Of a DNA stretch of 64,000 nucleotides, positions 51,151 through 59,704 are shown piece by piece. Both the position numbers and the translations under genes were made by a program. The stretch lies in NCBI RefSeq assembly GCF_003946265.1, contig NZ_RHNO01000010.1, forward strand, positions 1 to 64,000, read 5' to 3'. The notes beneath the pieces are model-generated. The model did no database searches. It saw nothing but the letters and a program-made list of their open reading frames with translations, and was not told the DNA's origin. Source of the DNA: Levilactobacillus yonginensis (GTDB lineage: Bacteria > Bacillota > Bacilli > Lactobacillales > Lactobacillaceae). Positions within the stretch are counted from its first letter, which is position 1; each line of letters begins with the position of its first letter.

Positions 51151-51342
51151 ACGACGCCCCCGCTCGTCCGGACTGGGGCCGGCTGTGGGGACCGGAGCAA
51201 GCCTGTGGGGCGGTCTTGCTCCTCGACTAGAAGCCTCAGAAGTTCACTGAGTCTCCTAGCTCGTCCCGTGGTGTAGAACCGGGAATCCCGCCCGCTTCAA
51301 CGCCACCCGTCACGGCTGGCCCCAGTCCGGGCGACTGGCGGC
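51151..51342 (-). repeat. Module A copy 10 (reverse)
   Basis: Outer stem GTCCGGACTGGGGCC / GGCCCCAGTCCGGGC; core GCTGTGGGGACCGG; P4 GGAGCAAGCC/GGTCTTGCTCC; CTAGAAG/CTCCTAG; P2 arm GGGAATCCC and GTGGTG...CGCCAC. Head-to-head with copy 11. Confidence 0.87.
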
Positions 51343-51411
51343 CTATATTGATTTCAGGGCTTACGAATGAGTAAGGACAGGTGGTATGGTTATTCTAATT
51401 TTCTACGACCG

Positions 51412-51545
51412 CTGAGCTCAATATGCGTGAAGTTGAGCGGCCAAAGTCGTCGTGTTTAGCCTTTGGTGTAGTTATTAGTATTGATTAAGCTAAACACATA
51501 TTAGCGCTATAAACTTGGAAGGGAGTTCATAGCGCTTTTTTTTTC
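51412..51545 (+). ncRNA. Candidate terminated small RNA in the linker between modules A10 and A11
   Basis: Three consecutive hairpins: GCTCAA/TTGAGC (about 51417-51440), GTGTTTAGC (51452-51460)/GCTAAACAC (51489-51497), and AGCGCTAT (51503-51510)/ATAGCGCT (51529-51536) followed by eight T. The last is a standard terminator with no gene before it on this strand after 51138. No convincing promoter was found. Confidence 0.4.
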
Positions 51546-51592
51546 AGGTCTTAGAAACTTTAAGTGAGGGTGCCAGATTAGCAGACCCAGGT

Positions 51593-51773
51593 AGCCGGAA
51601 GAAGTCAGGGGTGACGTCCGCGGTGATGGTGAAATAAGCTGACTGGTCAGCTTATTTCACGGGACGAGCTTTGAGACGCTGGGTTAAGGCGGCTCAAAGT
51701 CGAGCCGGAGGACCGCTTCACAGGCCGCAGGCGGTCCCCACGGCGGACGTCGCCCCTGACTTCTGGAGGCGGC
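51593..51773 (+). repeat. Module A copy 11 (forward)
   Basis: Outer stem GAAGTCAGGGGTGACGTCCG with CGGACGTCGCCCCTGACTTC, near perfect. P2 GTGAAATAAGCTGAC (51629-51643) pairs perfectly with GTCAGCTTATTTCAC. P3 CTTTGAG/CTCAAAG. The core reads CCCCACGGCGGAC, one of the few copies where it varies. Confidence 0.92.
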
Positions 51774-51786
51774 CAGAGAAACCAAA

Positions 51787-51818
51787 AAAGGCTCGAGACC
51801 AAAACAGTCTCGAACCTT
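51787..51818 (-). terminator. Intrinsic terminator of the prolyl iminopeptidase gene
   Basis: Minus strand: GG-TCGAGAC pairs with GTCTCGA-CC, followed by TTTTTTGG, about 15 bp past the stop. Confidence 0.8.
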
Positions 51819-51831
51819 CAATACAAAGAAA

Positions 51832-52743
51832 TTAAGCGTTAAAATTATCAGATTCAACGTCGCGGATGAACGTTGCCAAATGGTCATAGTAAACCGGTGC
51901 GTTGTCGATCATGTGATGGTGACCACCCTCAGGCGTCGTTACGAAACGTGAGTGGGGGATGAGTTCAGCCATCTTCTTACCAGTAGCGATTGGCATGGTT
52001 TCGTGTTCACCAAAGGTCAACAGGGTAGGAACCTTGATTTCCTTCAAGTGTTCACGGAAGTTCCATTCCTTCAGCTTACCCTTGATCACGAATTCGTTGT
52101 CACCCTGGAAGGCACCGTAAACGTCGGTAGCCATCGTGCTGATCAAATGGGAAATCGCAGCGGGCTTCTTCCGGTCCACGTAGCCATCGTTTAAGATGTC
52201 CACGTAACTCTGATACTTAGGGTCGTCGTAGTTGCCGTCAGCTTCGATCTGCTTCATGTAAGCAACTTGGTCGGCAGACAGGACGGTTTCCCGAATATGG
52301 TTGATGCTTTCAACGTATTCGTCGATGTTATCAACCATGGATGAAATGATAGCACCCTTTAAATGTTGACCATACTTGGCAGCGTACATTTGAACTAAAG
52401 CGCCACCCCATGATTGGCCAATCAGGTAAAATTTGTCGATACCTAATTTTTGACGAACTTCTTCAACTTCGTCTAAGAAGTAGTCGTAAGTCAGGTACTT
52501 CTTAGCGGTCTCAGGGTCGCTGAAGTCAGGTTGGTCTGAGTACCATGAGCCAAGTTGGTCGTACATGTGGACCTGAACGTTGAGGCCCTGTTTAGCTAAT
52601 TGTTTCGCGGTATCTTCCCAGTATTCGTGGTTACCACCAGGGCCACCGTGTAGTGCCAGCAGGTGAATGTCACCAGTGCCTTGGGTGTTGGTCCAGAGAT
52701 GGTAGCCGTTGTCTAACGTAATAATCGTGGTGCCTTGTTTCAT
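51832..52743 (-). CDS. pepI: Prolyl iminopeptidase / proline-specific aminopeptidase
   Basis: 303 aa, alpha/beta hydrolase. HGGPGG (32-37) oxyanion loop, GQSWGG with nucleophile Ser111, a helical cap (about 130-225), and the late GGHHHM block giving the catalytic His; Asp near 240-250. The PepI/PepR family of lactic acid bacteria removes N-terminal proline from peptides. It complements PepX encoded just upstream in casein-type peptide use. Single gene with a ribosome site GGGGGATC upstream. Confidence 0.92.
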   Translation of the reverse strand: MKQGTTIITLDNGYHLWTNTQGTGDIHLLALHGGPGGNHEYWEDTAKQLAKQGLNVQVHMYDQLGSWYSDQPDFSDPETAKKYLTYDYFLDEVEEVRQKLGIDKFYLIGQSWGGALVQMYAAKYGQHLKGAIISSMVDNIDEYVESINHIRETVLSADQVAYMKQIEADGNYDDPKYQSYVDILNDGYVDRKKPAAISHLISTMATDVYGAFQGDNEFVIKGKLKEWNFREHLKEIKVPTLLTFGEHETMPIATGKKMAELIPHSRFVTTPEGGHHHMIDNAPVYYDHLATFIRDVESDNFNA

Positions 52744-52910
52744 GGAAGATCCCCCGTTTCTAATTAAGTTATTATTATTCTATCACTGTTGTCTCAAAAT
52801 CGAAACCGACTTCTCTTTAATGACTAAAGGTTGAAAGTACTGCAACACCTACTATGTCTGATACAACAAGGTTTGGATATTAGGGTTTAGTCAGACTTAG
52901 TGGGGAATTG

Positions 52911-53083
52911 CCGCCTTACCGTTCGCCAAATTTGGACTGGAACGCGATGGGAAGGACGGGACAAGCCAAAGAGCGGTCTTGCCCCTCACTTGAAGCCGCA
53001 AACCCGTCTTCAAGTCGCCATTTTCAAGAAAATCACTTAAAAATCCCACGGCTGAGTCCAAATTTGGCTCACTCTCGGCTACC
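52911..53083 (-). repeat. Module B copy 4 (reverse), inside composite element 2
   Basis: CCGCCTTACCGTTCGCCAAA as in element 1; outer stem CCAAATTTGGACT/AGTCCAAATTTGG; CTTGAAG/CTTCAAG arm; ATTTTCAAG/CTTAAAAAT arm with compensated bases against element 1. Confidence 0.87.
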
Positions 53084-53153
53084 CAGTGGCGTGCCAATAA
53101 TATTGAGTAAGTGCTGTCATTTAAGTTAGTTTATTTTCCAAGAACCCGTTTAA

Positions 53154-53330
53154 CCGGAGGAGGTCAGAGGTGGAGCCAGCTGTGTCAACGCTGTAAGCCG
53201 ATTCTCGGCTTACAGCGTGGGACGTGTTTGAAGACTGATGGTTTTCCAGGCTTCAAACCGAGCCGAAGGACCGCTTTTCAGTCCGCAGGCGTTCCCCGCA
53301 GCAGGCGGAATCTCTGATCGCCGCAGGTGG
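53154..53330 (+). repeat. Module A copy 12 (forward), inside composite element 2
   Basis: P2 GCTGTAAGCCGA pairs perfectly with TCGGCTTACAGC (compare the G-U-containing version in element 1). P3 GTTTGAAG/CTTCAAAC. Core TTCCCCGCAGCAGGC. Confidence 0.87.
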
Positions 53331-53411
53331 CTGGATGAGACTAATTTTAAGTCTGTAACGTCTGACTATTCTTGACTTGATAACGGTTTTTGAACTTTCA
53401 ACTTTTAGTTA

Positions 53412-53454
53412 ATGAATAGCGGACCCGAGATTTCTCTCAGGCCCGCTATTCATG
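53412..53454. terminator. Bidirectional terminator after pepX
   Basis: ATGAATAGCGG-CC-GAGA pairs with TCTC-GG-CCGCTATTCAT. It overlaps the right target duplication of composite element 2. Confidence 0.8.
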
Positions 53455-53466
53455 ATTAAGAGCTAA

Positions 53467-55899
53467 TTATTCAGCCAAGTACGGCAATTCTAGTGTTGCG
53501 TGTTCCAAGTTGATAGAGTACTGCAGGTCCTGGTTTCCTCGCACGGTCATGCCAAAGTCCGTGGCGTAGATGACCAATCCCAGCTGGTGGCCCGCCAACA
53601 AACGGTAGTGGGTTGGTTGCAGGGTCACCCGTAAGCGATAGAACTGGTTGGGTTTCAGTTCATCGATTTGGTAGGTATTGGTTCGGTTCTGCAGGTTGCG
53701 GTGGCCCTTGGTAATCATCTTCCAGGGTGTCGTCTTGGTCGTTTGAAATTCTCGCAGGCTGTCTTCACGCCAGTGGAACCCTTCGTCCAACGATACGCGG
53801 AGTGGGGTGGGTGAAACACCTAACCGCTTAGCCTCGCCATAATCGACTAACTGGAAGCTCAGGAGGCCAACGGGTTGGTTAACAGCAACTTCTAAGGTAA
53901 TGACTGGTTTTCCATCGAGGACTTGGTCTTTGGTCAGGACGGCTGACTTGAATCGTAACCGATGGCCCTTCAGTGGGGAGTCATCGTTTAACAAGTCTCG
54001 TTGCCAACTGGCAACGTCGTGCGTGTACGCCTGGTACTGGGCCTCGGGCAGTTGGTCGTTAAAGCTGACCGCTGCCTTGAGCGGGGCGGTGGTCGTGGCG
54101 ACCAATTCCTCCGGATGCAGGTTCAACGTGGTGACGGGGTTAGTTGGCGCGTCCCAGTCCGCGTAGCTGTGCCAAGTTTCGGGTTGGACGTTGTCTTGAA
54201 TGATGACGTTTGGCAACAACGTTTCGGCCTGATTGTCGACGTCCAGCAGCTCGTGGGTCAGCCAGAGGTTGACGATGTCGGTGTAGTCGATCGAGCGAAA
54301 GGCGTTGATATAAATGTGTTGGCCTTGATGAAGAATCAGCTTCTTGGCAACGGGCAGATCACGGACAGCGTTCCACAAGTTGTTCACGTTGCGTGGTTTC
54401 ACGTTCCAGTCGTTCAGACCGTGGACCAACAACAGGTCCGCCTTGATATTTTTCGCGTTCTTCAGGTAGTTACGGGCGTCCCAGAAGCGGTTGTAGCTCC
54501 CAGTCGTCCGGTCTTGACCGCTGGTAATGGCAGCTAAGTCAGCCTGCCACTTGGCTTGAATGCGGTGGTAGTCGCCGGCTTGTAGTTGCCGGCTAAACGT
54601 TTCCTCAGCAAGTACGTCCGCGTCCTCGCCGGGGAAACCGCCGGGGGCAACGACCAGACCGCCATCACGGTAGTAGTCGTACCAATTGGAAATGGCAGCT
54701 TCACTGATGACCGTCTTCAGGCCGGCTACCCCGGTCGTTGCGGCAGCAGTGGCCAGCGTTCCCAGATAGGAACGACCAGTCATGGCGATGGCGTGATTGC
54801 TCCACCAAGCGGGGATGGCCTGGGTGGCTTCTCTGCTAGTGAAGGCAGTTCGGTTACCCGCTAGCCATTCGATGATGGCAATGGTGGACGTGGTTTCCTC
54901 GGGGTCCCCAGTGGTGCGGACGCCGTCAGAATCCAGCGTACCAATTCCAGCAGCGTAGACGACGGCAAACCCGCGAGCCAAGAAGTAGTCATTTAACGTG
55001 TAGGAGCTTTCCCGGGCAAAACTTTCCGTGGCCGTGGTGGTCGAAGCCGTCACGGGGCGGGGAGCGGGAATTGGCGTCGTAGCTGGTTCAGCCAGCACGT
55101 CCTCACGTGTCAGCTGGTTCGGTTCTTGCGGTGTCAGGGGCACGTTGACGTCGTGCATCATCTGGTCACCAGCCTCGTCGTTCGTCCCTTGATTGTAAGG
55201 ACTAGCGGTGTAGAGGACGGGGACCTTTAACCCAGTGGCAGTTTCCGCTGGCCGCAAGATTTCGGCCTTTAGCAGGTCCCGTTGACCGTCGTGGTCCGTG
55301 TCCTGGGGACTTTCAACGTACACGACTTCGCGAATCAGCTGGGTCGTATCAAAGACGGCCTGGGCTTTACCGTTAAAAATCAGTGGCTTGGTGACGGTGG
55401 CATCGTGGAGGAATGGGGCAAAGTAGCCGTGAGTTGTCAGGTGGTCCAAGAAGGACTGGCCGTTCTTAGTGTGGGTCGTCAGGAGCAGGTACCAGGCCTG
55501 TTTCAGCTCGGCTACCGTAAAATTAGTGGATTGGTGGTCACTGACGGGCAGCTGGATTTTCGCCATAGCGGCCAGCGGGTCAGCGAGGTCAAAGTCGTCA
55601 TCGACAGCGAAGCCCAGTCGTTGCAGGGCTAAGTTGTAAAATACAGTGACGGGCACGTCGTCGTGCTGGCTCAAGAAATCAGCACCGTCCGTGTCAGGGG
55701 TGGCCATTAGGTTATGGAGCTGTTGGGCTACCCGTTGGTCGGTGGAAAATTCTGGCCAGCTACGATCATAGAAATCCCAGAGCAGTTGACTGGGGGTCGT
55801 GAGGGCCTGATTGGTGTTATCTAAAAAATGAATCGTGTGAAGTTCGTCGAGGGCCTGAGCGGGTGCTGTGGGCCGAATGGCAAATTGTTGGTTACGCAT
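53467..55899 (-). CDS. pepX: Xaa-Pro dipeptidyl-peptidase
   Basis: 810 aa, the normal PepX length. The N-terminal helical domain (about 1-170) includes HTIHFLDNT. The alpha/beta hydrolase domain has [10 protein letters not shown] and TGRSYLG with nucleophile Ser377; the Asp ([12 protein letters not shown]) and His (HQGQHIY) complete the triad. The C-terminal jelly roll is about 570-810. It removes X-Pro dipeptides from casein-type peptides in the cytoplasm. Stands alone downstream of the APC permease gene (gap 38 bp), perhaps read from the same transcript. Confidence 0.95.
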   Translation of the reverse strand: MRNQQFAIRPTAPAQALDELHTIHFLDNTNQALTTPSQLLWDFYDRSWPEFSTDQRVAQQLHNLMATPDTDGADFLSQHDDVPVTVFYNLALQRLGFAVDDDFDLADPLAAMAKIQLPVSDHQSTNFTVAELKQAWYLLLTTHTKNGQSFLDHLTTHGYFAPFLHDATVTKPLIFNGKAQAVFDTTQLIREVVYVESPQDTDHDGQRDLLKAEILRPAETATGLKVPVLYTASPYNQGTNDEAGDQMMHDVNVPLTPQEPNQLTREDVLAEPATTPIPAPRPVTASTTTATESFARESSYTLNDYFLARGFAVVYAAGIGTLDSDGVRTTGDPEETTSTIAIIEWLAGNRTAFTSREATQAIPAWWSNHAIAMTGRSYLGTLATAAATTGVAGLKTVISEAAISNWYDYYRDGGLVVAPGGFPGEDADVLAEETFSRQLQAGDYHRIQAKWQADLAAITSGQDRTTGSYNRFWDARNYLKNAKNIKADLLLVHGLNDWNVKPRNVNNLWNAVRDLPVAKKLILHQGQHIYINAFRSIDYTDIVNLWLTHELLDVDNQAETLLPNVIIQDNVQPETWHSYADWDAPTNPVTTLNLHPEELVATTTAPLKAAVSFNDQLPEAQYQAYTHDVASWQRDLLNDDSPLKGHRLRFKSAVLTKDQVLDGKPVITLEVAVNQPVGLLSFQLVDYGEAKRLGVSPTPLRVSLDEGFHWREDSLREFQTTKTTPWKMITKGHRNLQNRTNTYQIDELKPNQFYRLRVTLQPTHYRLLAGHQLGLVIYATDFGMTVRGNQDLQYSINLEHATLELPYLAE

Positions 55900-55936
55900 A
55901 AATTTCGCCTACCTTATCAATTTTGCAAAGTAACTA

Positions 55937-57334
55937 TTAATCTTCTTGGTCATTGAGCCGACTGTGGCGTAAACCATAGCTGAAGTAAATGACGAGTCCT
56001 AAAGCAAACCAAATCGAGGAAGCAATCCAAGTTTCAGCGGGTAATTGAAGCATCATGCCGAAACACAGTAAGCCAGAAATGATTGGCAAGACGGGGTACC
56101 AGGGAACCTTGAAGCCGGAGTTTTGGGGCAGGTTGGGCAGGTGCCGCAACCGAATGATCCCAAAGGAAACGAAGAGAAAGGCCACCAGAGTCCCGATGTT
56201 GACCAGGTTGGTCAGTTGGGCCAGTGGCACGAAGCCGCCTAGCAAGGCGATAACGATGGTGATGACCGCCAGACTATTTTTGGGCGTCCCCGTTTGATCG
56301 TCGATCTTACCGAGAAACTTGGGCAGCAGGCCGTCCCGACCAATCGAGTAGATCAGGCGTGAAGAACTGTAGATCATCGTGACCATCATGGTGAACATCC
56401 CAGCGAGCGCACCCAATGAGATGATACCGGAGGTCCAGTTTTGATGAACTAAGGTCAGCGCAAATGCGACCGGATCGGCCACGTTCAGTTTGGTGTAGTG
56501 GACCATCCCAGTGAGGACCACGGCGACCAACATGTAGAGCACGGACGCTACGATGAGGGTGCCGATGATTCCAATGGGCATGTTCTTCTTAGGATTTTTC
56601 ACTTCAGCAGCTGAGGCAGAAACCACGTCAAAGCCGAGGTAAGCAAAGAAGACGGTTGAAGCACCCCGTAGAATCCCCTTAGTCCCAAATGGGGCAAAGG
56701 GTTGCCAGTTGCTGGGCTTTACGTAGAAGACACCGACGATAACGAAGAGAATGATGATCGCAATCTTAACGAAGACAATCAGGTTGTTGATCCGCATGGA
56801 TTCTCGCATCCCCCGGTTTAACAACCAGCTGATGAAGAGTACCACTAAGATGGCAACCACGTTCCCGTACGTCCCGTGTGCGGGATCGTAGGGGCCGGTG
56901 ACGGCCGTGGGGAGGCTGAGGTGGAAACCGGCTAGAAACGAATTAAAATAGGCACCAAATGAATTGGCGACCGCTGCGACGGCGAGGACGTATTCTAGAA
57001 TCAACGCCCAGCCGAGAATCCAGCCGATGATTTCGCCGAAGACCAGGTTCCCGTAGGAGTAGGCGGAACCGGCAACGGGGAGAACGGAGGCAAACTCGGC
57101 GTAGCACATGGCCGCGGTAGAACAGACGACGGCGGCCAGCAGGAACGACAGGACAATGCCGGGACCACTGTATTGGGCAGCAATTGTACCGGGGAGGATG
57201 AAAATCCCGGTCCCGATGACGGCCCCAATTCCGAGTGACATGAGATCCTTTGCTGACATGGTCTTGGCAAAGTGTTGGTCACTCTTTAAATAATTATCTA
57301 AGCGTTCGCGTCGAAAAATTCGCGAAATAGCCAT
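55937..57334 (-). CDS. APC-family amino acid permease (YfnA/CAT type)
   Basis: 465 aa with 12 or more membrane segments. The IGAVIGTGIFILPGTIAA helix 1 with the unwound GTG substrate motif, FFAYLGFDVVSASAAEVKNP (helix 6) and MIYSSSRLIYSIGRDGLLPK identify the cationic amino acid transporter branch (YfnA). It imports an amino acid by proton symport. Upstream at 57469-57484 lies a CcpA-like palindrome, so it may be under carbon control. It is followed by pepX, which links peptide hydrolysis and amino acid transport. Confidence 0.92.
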   Translation of the reverse strand: MAISRIFRRERLDNYLKSDQHFAKTMSAKDLMSLGIGAVIGTGIFILPGTIAAQYSGPGIVLSFLLAAVVCSTAAMCYAEFASVLPVAGSAYSYGNLVFGEIIGWILGWALILEYVLAVAAVANSFGAYFNSFLAGFHLSLPTAVTGPYDPAHGTYGNVVAILVVLFISWLLNRGMRESMRINNLIVFVKIAIIILFVIVGVFYVKPSNWQPFAPFGTKGILRGASTVFFAYLGFDVVSASAAEVKNPKKNMPIGIIGTLIVASVLYMLVAVVLTGMVHYTKLNVADPVAFALTLVHQNWTSGIISLGALAGMFTMMVTMIYSSSRLIYSIGRDGLLPKFLGKIDDQTGTPKNSLAVITIVIALLGGFVPLAQLTNLVNIGTLVAFLFVSFGIIRLRHLPNLPQNSGFKVPWYPVLPIISGLLCFGMMLQLPAETWIASSIWFALGLVIYFSYGLRHSRLNDQED

Positions 57335-57669
57335 TAAAAAGCCTCCTTATGTAGGTAACACGATGGGGTCATCTATCTAATGAAAGGATTAGTTCGGATA
57401 AAATGATAGCGAGCAGTGGCCAGAATCCGTGTAGTCGTGGTTAAATGACCAGTGAATTTAATTAAAAAAGAAAACGTTTTCTTCCATATTAATAGGTGAA
57501 TCCCGCTCGTGTCAAAACGGTGATATCTCGGATAGTGTACCCTAGACTTAAATTAAAAGTCAATGAGAGTTGGGCAGACTTTTACCGAAAGTCAGATAAA
57601 ATTACCCCACGCGCTTCGTTTTCGTTCTAAAATAGAGCCAGTATGAGTGAAATGAGGAGGCAATTAGCC
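57335..57669. other. Divergent promoter gap of the permease and Nudix genes
   Basis: 335 bp without a gene. Apart from the 57469-57484 palindrome it holds AT-rich stretches but no clear RNA structure. The permease ribosome site (GGAGGC) lies just above 57334 and the Nudix site GAGGAGG at 57653-57659. Confidence 0.6.
57469..57484. promoter_or_regulatory. Candidate cre (CcpA) site AAGAAAACGTTTTCTT
   Basis: A perfect 16-bp palindrome with the central AAACGTTT of cre boxes; it differs from TGAAAACGTTTTCA only at the outer T and A. It lies 135 bp upstream of the permease ATG. Confidence 0.55.
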
Positions 57670-58098
57670 ATGATTACCGAAAGAGCCAGCGGTGCAGTGG
57701 TCTACCGTTTGGAAAACGACCAACCGCAATATTTATTATTAAAGAGCGCAACTAGTAACTTCTGGGGATTCCCCAAGGGCCACGTCGAAGGCACTGAGAG
57801 TGACATTGAAACGGCCGTTCGAGAGATTCGGGAGGAGACCAGTCTAGAGGTCGCCATCAATCCGGAATTTCATGCGGACTTAGATTACGACATGAAGAAC
57901 GGGCATCACAAGCACGTGGTCCTCTATACGGCGCTGGTTCCTGCCGACGCACAGATCAAGCGACAGGTGGAAGAAATCAGTGAATACGGTTGGTTTGACT
58001 TTGCCACGGCCCATGACAAGCTGACTTTTGATAACCTGAAGAGCTTGTTATCAATGGCGGACGACTATCTGACGGGGGACGCGCAGGATGGAGAATAA
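57670..58098 (+). CDS. Nudix hydrolase, diadenosine tetraphosphatase-like
   Basis: 142 aa. ATG 57670 has GAGGAGG 10 bases upstream; an upstream ATG at 57643 lacks one. Nudix box GHVEGTESDIETAVREIREE (residues about 38-57, with REIREET) and the phenylalanine-rich start AVVYRLENDQPQYLLLKS match asymmetric Ap4A hydrolases. It would remove stress nucleotides such as Ap4A. It overlaps the next gene by 11 bases, so translation is coupled. Confidence 0.9.
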   Translation: MITERASGAVVYRLENDQPQYLLLKSATSNFWGFPKGHVEGTESDIETAVREIREETSLEVAINPEFHADLDYDMKNGHHKHVVLYTALVPADAQIKRQVEEISEYGWFDFATAHDKLTFDNLKSLLSMADDYLTGDAQDGE

Positions 58099-58663
58099 GG
58101 TCATCGTGATTACCGGCGCGACTGGGACCGGCAAGACGACCGTCCAAGATTATTTGGTCAGTCACTATCCAGTTACCAAGATCATTACCCACACCACCCG
58201 CCCACCACGTCAGGGTGAAGTTGATGGGACGGATTACTATTTTGAAACGGAAGAGAGCTTTCCTAAGAACCACTACCTGGAATCGGTGGTGTATTCGGGT
58301 TACCACTACGGCTCTTCACGCGAAGGCATCACGGCGGGATTCAAACGCGCACCGTTTACGGCCATCGTTTTGGATGGTAAGGGCGCCATCACCTACGCAC
58401 AACAGCTGGGTGACCAGGCAGTGATTCTCTTCCTGACGGTCAGCGATTCAGCCAAGTTGGCTCACCGCCTCTCCAAGCGCGGGGATGATGAGGCCATGAT
58501 GGCGCAACGACTAGCCAGTCCGGAATATCATCGGGATCTGACCATGCCACTGGCGCTGCGGGGCCACGCTATTCAGCTGAATAATGATAATTGGGCGCAG
58601 ACTCAAGTGAAGCTCGATGAGCTGATGGCGGGGCTTCAGCGGTCTGAGGCGGCTGATAGTTGA
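58088..58663 (+). CDS. Guanylate kinase-like protein
   Basis: 191 aa. P-loop GATGTGKTT (10-18), then THTTRPPRQGEVDGTDYYF, which matches the GMP-binding loop TTRPPRxGExxGxxYxF of guanylate kinases, and the SREGITAGF region. The lid region is short. It may be a true guanylate kinase or a paralogue, since a separate gmk is usual near the rpoZ locus. The ATPase P-loop and nucleotide motifs are complete. It is translationally coupled to the Nudix gene, suggesting joint control of nucleotide balance. Confidence 0.87.
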   Translation: MENKVIVITGATGTGKTTVQDYLVSHYPVTKIITHTTRPPRQGEVDGTDYYFETEESFPKNHYLESVVYSGYHYGSSREGITAGFKRAPFTAIVLDGKGAITYAQQLGDQAVILFLTVSDSAKLAHRLSKRGDDEAMMAQRLASPEYHRDLTMPLALRGHAIQLNNDNWAQTQVKLDELMAGLQRSEAADS

Positions 58664-58728
58664 GTTTCATCCCAAGTATGCTAAACTAACAGGGAATTCG
58701 GCAAAATATTGACAGCGCTGTGTCAGTT

Positions 58729-58880
58729 CGCCTTACCGGTTGGCAGAGATGGGCTGGAACGGTGCCGGCACAACTTTGAGCCTCACCAAAACCGTGAGTC
58801 TCAAAGCTTGGCCTTGTTCTAAGCCGTAAACGGCTAAGAACAACGAGGCGCCTGAGCCCATCTCTGGCAACCTCACGGCT
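58729..58880 (-). repeat. Module B copy 5 (reverse)
   Basis: CGCCTTACCGG; outer stem TTGGCAGAGATGGGCT / AGCCCATCTCTGGCAA; arms CTTTGAG/CTCAAAG and TTGTTC-TAAGCCG/CGGCTAA-GAACAA. Preceded by GTGTCAGTT, related to the right end of copy 6. Confidence 0.87.
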
Positions 58881-58964
58881 GATACTGATTGTGGCTGCCA
58901 ATATTTATGCCTGACGTCAAATGGGTGGTTCGTCAGCCATGGTGACATATAAGAACGATCACCG

Positions 58965-59118
58965 TTAGCCGTGAGGGTGGGAAAAATAGGCTCAGCCGTG
59001 GCACTACCTTAGCACGGTGGGTTTCCGTGGTTAGGTAGAACCGAGTTTTGAGACCGCTCTTTGGCTCAAAATCGTGTTCACAGCGTTCCAGCCTATTTTT
59101 CCCACCCGGTAAGGCGGA
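58965..59118 (+). repeat. Module B copy 6 (forward)
   Basis: Outer stem GGGTGGGAAAAATAGGCT / AGCCTATTTTTCCCACCC. P2 CTACCTTA-ACGG/CCGT-TTAGGTAG; P3 TTTTGAG/CTCAAAA. Ends CCGGTAAGGCGGACACAC. Head-to-head with copy 5, linker about 85 bp. Confidence 0.9.
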
Positions 59119-59168
59119 CACACCCACCGTAAAAAAGAATGAATAATAAATGAAGGAGACCGCCCATC

Positions 59169-59627
59169 ATGGCAGAATCTTTAACCGCCGCTGTGACCAT
59201 TTTGCGGAACAATAAATTGAAGCTGACCAAGCAACGGCACGCACTCTTAGAGTTTTTGCTGACCAACCAAGGCCACTACACGGATGTCGTGGCTGTGGAT
59301 GCTTACATGCGGACGGAATTTCCGGGGATGAGTCATAATACGGTGTACCGCAACCTCAAGGAGTTTGAAGAGGTTGGCATCGTTGAACAAAACACCGAAC
59401 AGGAACGCGCGCGGGTCAAGTATCAGTGTGACTTCCATCACCAACATCATCACCACTTTATTTGTCAGCATTGTGGGAAGGTTATCGAGTTACAAATGTG
59501 CCCGATGGACTTTTTTACGGATCAATTACCTGGCGCTGAAATCACGGGGCACAGCTTTGAGTTGTATGGTCTGTGTGCCGAATGTAAGGCAGCCGGTGTG
59601 AGTGACCAAGACTTAGTCAAAAATTAA
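59169..59627 (+). CDS. Fur-family metalloregulator
   Basis: 152 aa with AAGGAG upstream. The N-terminal winged helix (KLTKQRHALLEFL...NTVYRNLKEFEEVGIV, about 18-75) recognises DNA. The Zn2+ sites are two CxxC pairs (CQHC near 98-101 and CAEC near 138-141). A His cluster FHHQHHHHFIC (about 88-98) supplies the regulatory metal site. It could be Zur, PerR or Fur; PerR would need its Asp-rich site, and sequence alone does not decide. Confidence 0.88.
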   Translation: MAESLTAAVTILRNNKLKLTKQRHALLEFLLTNQGHYTDVVAVDAYMRTEFPGMSHNTVYRNLKEFEEVGIVEQNTEQERARVKYQCDFHHQHHHHFICQHCGKVIELQMCPMDFFTDQLPGAEITGHSFELYGLCAECKAAGVSDQDLVKN

Positions 59628-59704
59628 GGGAATTTTGAGAGATTTTTGGCTTAAATGTGGGACAATGAAGTCTAATTAGGTAAAGACGTAAGGAGGAATG
59701 ACAC

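Larger units (their letters stand above)
52817..53415. mobile_element. Non-coding composite element 2 with terminal inverted repeats and 7-bp target duplication
   Basis: The element is 52824-53408 (585 bp). Left end CTAAAGGTTGAAAG and right end CTTTCAACTTTTAG are inverted repeats (13 of 14). TTAATGA flanks both sides (52817-52823 and 53409-53415). It contains reverse module B and forward module A, joined by the same linkers as element 1 (for example GCCAATAATATT and AAGTGCTGTCAT). No ORF of its own. It inserted next to the pepX terminator. Confidence 0.87.
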
